From Dryocosmus kuriphilus (Eukaryota; Arthropoda; Insecta; Hymenoptera; Cynipidae), in assembly GCA_038277395.1 (NCBI GenBank), contig CM076194.1:177032467-177096466 (forward strand): a stretch of DNA of 64,000 nucleotides, read 5' to 3'. Shown here piece by piece: positions 61,961 through 64,000 of this stretch (position 1 is its first letter; every line of letters starts with the position of its first letter). The notes under the pieces are model-generated. The model was not told the DNA's origin. It made no database searches and saw nothing but the letters and a program-made list of their open reading frames with translations. The translations under genes and the position numbers were made by a program.

Positions 61961-62279
61961 CTGCGGCTTCATTGGATGAGCCCGTTATACGTTGCAGCAC
62001 GAAATAATAGCCACCCTGAGGACCCACTGATGCGATAGCGGCTCAGAAGCAGTGAGCTATCCGTCGTCGTCCCCGGGGCAAGTGCTGTACCCGTGTCCGA
62101 GACATCGGAGCGCTGGGGCGTGCATGTGGTGGGTAACTTCCAGCTCAGGGCATTAGCGCTAAGGTAAGAAAGCTCTCGTTGTGGCGATTTGAATGCATTC
62201 AATAAAATTAATCTTTGTAGCTTCTTTGTTTACGGCTCTTTCCCCACTCGCATGGTTCAGGTTTTTGATGACACTTTTC

Positions 62280-62505
62280 TTTCTAACTTTCTTGAATAAA
62301 CATTAAGCATTTATTTTCTAAACGTAACCAGTTTGTATTATTTTGATACCTTTCTACTTCCCTTTTTCACCCATCCCCATTAATAAGAATCAGTATAAAC
62401 ATTTTTCTAAACTTAACCAGTTTGTATCTATCTTTCTAATCTTGAATAAACATTAGCATTTATTTTCTAAACGTAACCAGTTTGTATTATTTTGATACCT
62501 TGCCC
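62280..62505. repeat. Tandem duplication, about 155-bp unit
   Basis: The phrase 'cttgaataaacatt' followed by 'gcatttattttctaaacgta' and 'accagtttgtattattttg' occurs at about 62292 and again at about 62446, with a partial copy between. Confidence 0.7.
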
Positions 62506-63059
62506 GATTTCACCCACTTCCCCGTTATAAGAACTCACACTCAGTATCCTATCTGATCTTTTAATAGCAATAAATTCTAATTTAAACAACGTAGATGAAT
62601 TAACATGGACCAATACTTTTTAATGTGAAGTATACAATTTCTCGACTTGCTGTTTCGAGTTCAGTGCGGATAAACTAAATGCGATTCAATACTTTTGAAT
62701 ATGAAGTATTTACGATAAAATCTCTCATTTAGCGGCGTAAAGTTTGAAGCGAACCAATACTTTTAAATAACTTTTCCCCGCATTAGAAAGCAGAATTAGA
62801 CACGCATTTGAAATTTTAATAATTTTACATACTTTTCAATCCGACGTTTTTTTTGCAGGGAAAAATATTTCAAGTATTTTTTAATAAAAAACTGATGTGT
62901 ATTATTATATGAAAGATATTAAAACTGGGTTCGGCACGGATCAGTGGTGGTGATAGCGAATATATGTATATAGCGAACCACGTTTTCGCCTGTATGTAGG
63001 AGCTGCCCTCTTCAACATTTCATTGTTCCCGTGGCAACAGCTTCTTACTTAATTGTGTG

Positions 63060-63066
<7 letters not shown>

Positions 63067-63140
<74 letters not shown>
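63067..63140. repeat. (TA)n microsatellite
   Basis: About 37 uninterrupted TA dinucleotides. Open frames across it on both strands encode only Tyr-Ile repeats and are artefacts. Confidence 0.95.
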
Positions 63141-63145
<5 letters not shown>

Positions 63146-63316
63146 TTAGACCATACAGCTAAGACAATAAACTCGACTATTAATTTGTTCTTTGGATTGG
63201 CTTTCACTGCTTTCGCTTGCCAGAACGGCGCGGCGTGATATACTTGACGGGCCGTTTTGAGCTTTTCGCTAACCCTATTGAAAAAATCTTCCAAGAAATC
63301 CTCATATTACTTTTGG

Positions 63317-63452
63317 ACGAGGAAATACGAGAAAATCCGCGAGGCCTTTCAGATTGTTCGAGGAAATCCGCGAGTCAGTCAAACAATCCTTGCGAATTTC
63401 CTCGAGGAATTTGAAAATCCTCGCGGACTTTCTCGTGTTTTCCTCATCCAAA
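63317..63452. repeat. Nested hairpin with GAGGAAAT...CCGCGAGG arms
   Basis: An outer 27-bp arm near 63320-63346 pairs imperfectly with 63419-63446. Inside it, 'gaggaaatccgcgag' (63360-63374) pairs with 'cttgcgaatttcctc' (63390-63404). The whole could fold as a two-part stem. Confidence 0.6.
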
Positions 63453-63483
63453 AAAAAATCTCATTGCGCACTTCGCACGAAGT

Positions 63484-63710
63484 ATGACCGCGCCTAAGGC
63501 GCGCATCTGTTGGCATTCGCGCTTCGCGCTCGACATTTGGCTCGCGCTTCGCGCTCGATACGTTATTTACGGTACTTGCGCTTCGCGCTCGGTGTTTATG
63601 GGTCGTATAAACCTTTAAATTAAAAATTACAAAAGAAATTATTTTACTTAAGAATCTATCGCCCTTAGGGAATACATTCTCATCATGACACTCGCGCTTC
63701 GCGTTCGATA
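63484..63710. repeat. Recurring palindromic motif CGCGCTTCGCGCTCG
   Basis: Four to five copies of GCGCTTCGCGCTCG or a close variant occur at intervals between 63515 and 63710. A weaker form, 'cgagcacgaagcgtgagtg', is found inverted in the related repeat at about 2743-2763. Confidence 0.7.
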
Positions 63711-64000
63711 GTTACATTTTTTTAAAACACATTGTAGATTGATAAAGTTTTTTTGTGATTTTCCAAATTTTCACAATACAGGATTTCGATTCTTAAAAGT
63801 AAAACGATGAGTCTTATAAATAAATTTTGTAGCTCTTTCCAGGGTGAACAATTCTGCTTGTTAATATTTTCTCATATCTTGCATAGTTTTGCTGAAAAGT
63901 GGTTTTCTTTATATTTCATAACATATTTCACGAATAACTCAAAAACTAAGCGCCTGCTCAAAAAAATTATAGAAAGCTAATTTATAGACCTTTTTGAGCT
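63600..64000 (-). repeat. Inverted copy of the 2.2-2.8 kb dispersed repeat, cut by window end
   Basis: The reverse complement aligns with about 2480-2840, including 'tcgtgaaatatgttatga', 'gttcacc', 'ggaaagagctacaaaattta' and 'gtgtcatgatgagaatgta'. Identity looks near 90 percent. The element continues past position 64000. Confidence 0.75.

Larger units (their letters stand above)
58093..62861. mobile_element. Probable non-autonomous foldback element, 4.8 kb, composite
   Basis: A sequence TCCCCGCAAAAAACGTC followed by 'gattgaaaagtat' at 58093 recurs inverted at about 62828-62861. Inside both ends are repeats with 'aatgcgaatgaatg' or 'gaatatgaagtat' phrases. The interior includes minisatellites, a smaller inverted pair (58600-58665 against 59560-59605) and a GC-rich tandem block. 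No transposase was found, so the assignment rests only on the paired ends. The stretch 59700-61430 is AT-rich without features. Confidence 0.45.

Noticed and set aside
61802..62202. GC-rich ORFs of 77-78 codons
   Set aside because: They overlap on opposite strands within a tandem duplication and show no recognisable protein.

Overview
This is a eukaryotic, most likely insect, AT-rich window made almost entirely of nested transposable elements. I see no confident ordinary host gene. The arthropod reading rests on an errantivirus-like Ty3/gypsy element with a fusion-type envelope, mariner elements with TA target duplications, Polinton/Maverick DNA polymerase genes, a TATA plus TCAGT-initiator core promoter, and animal-type tRNA-Trp and initiator tRNA-Met sequences. 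The insect order cannot be fixed from this alone.

Layout. 1-5.2 kb: simple repeats, a copy of a Polinton-arm ORF (1.9-2.2 kb), a dispersed repeat with 150-bp internal units, and a T-rich low-complexity block. 5.4-6.3 kb: a deleted mariner. 6.8-7.7 kb: a decayed transposase with a SWIM zinc finger. 8.1-14.2 kb: a minus-strand Ty3/gypsy element (gypsy-2) with a tRNA-Lys primer site, one LTR and a broken pol. 14.5-39.3 kb: one Polinton type-B DNA polymerase gene (copy A, plus strand) split by three precisely bounded insertions. These are a 14.85-kb env-bearing gypsy element (gypsy-1, 15652-30503, target duplication ACAT), a 5.5-kb I/Loa-like non-LTR element (30933-36419, 12-bp duplication) and a 1.9-kb solo LTR (36959-38879, duplication AGGA). 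39.3-43.2 kb: two inverted Polinton arms with an initiator tRNA-Met-like sequence at the axis. 43.2-49.1 kb: a DNA transposon with about 620-bp inverted termini and a SWIM-finger transposase gene, itself split by a mariner. 49.1-53.0 kb: Polinton polymerase copy B (minus strand), uninterrupted and with a recognisable core promoter. 53-64 kb: foldback elements, an hAT-type MITE, minisatellites, hairpins, and at the right edge an inverted copy of the repeat at 2.2-2.8 kb.

The most interesting object is gypsy-1. Between pol and env it carries a separate intact 175-codon ORF whose product has a canonical-looking double-stranded-RNA-binding domain (about residues 34-106) followed by a CCHC zinc knuckle (145-158). 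Its Gag lacks a knuckle. Because insects silence such elements by RNA interference, a dsRNA-binding accessory protein suggests a candidate silencing suppressor or RNA-packaging factor. The same element has an intact env ORF, a possible macro-domain-like module between RNase H and integrase, and almost identical LTRs, yet its reverse transcriptase lacks the region with the first catalytic aspartate and its integrase is frameshifted.

Other points of note: two 25-base G tracts lie inside transposon coding frames; a foldback element shares its ends with the SWIM transposon; and a microsatellite seems to have grown from Asp/Asn codons of a conserved Polinton ORF. All homology statements come from reading the sequence by eye.
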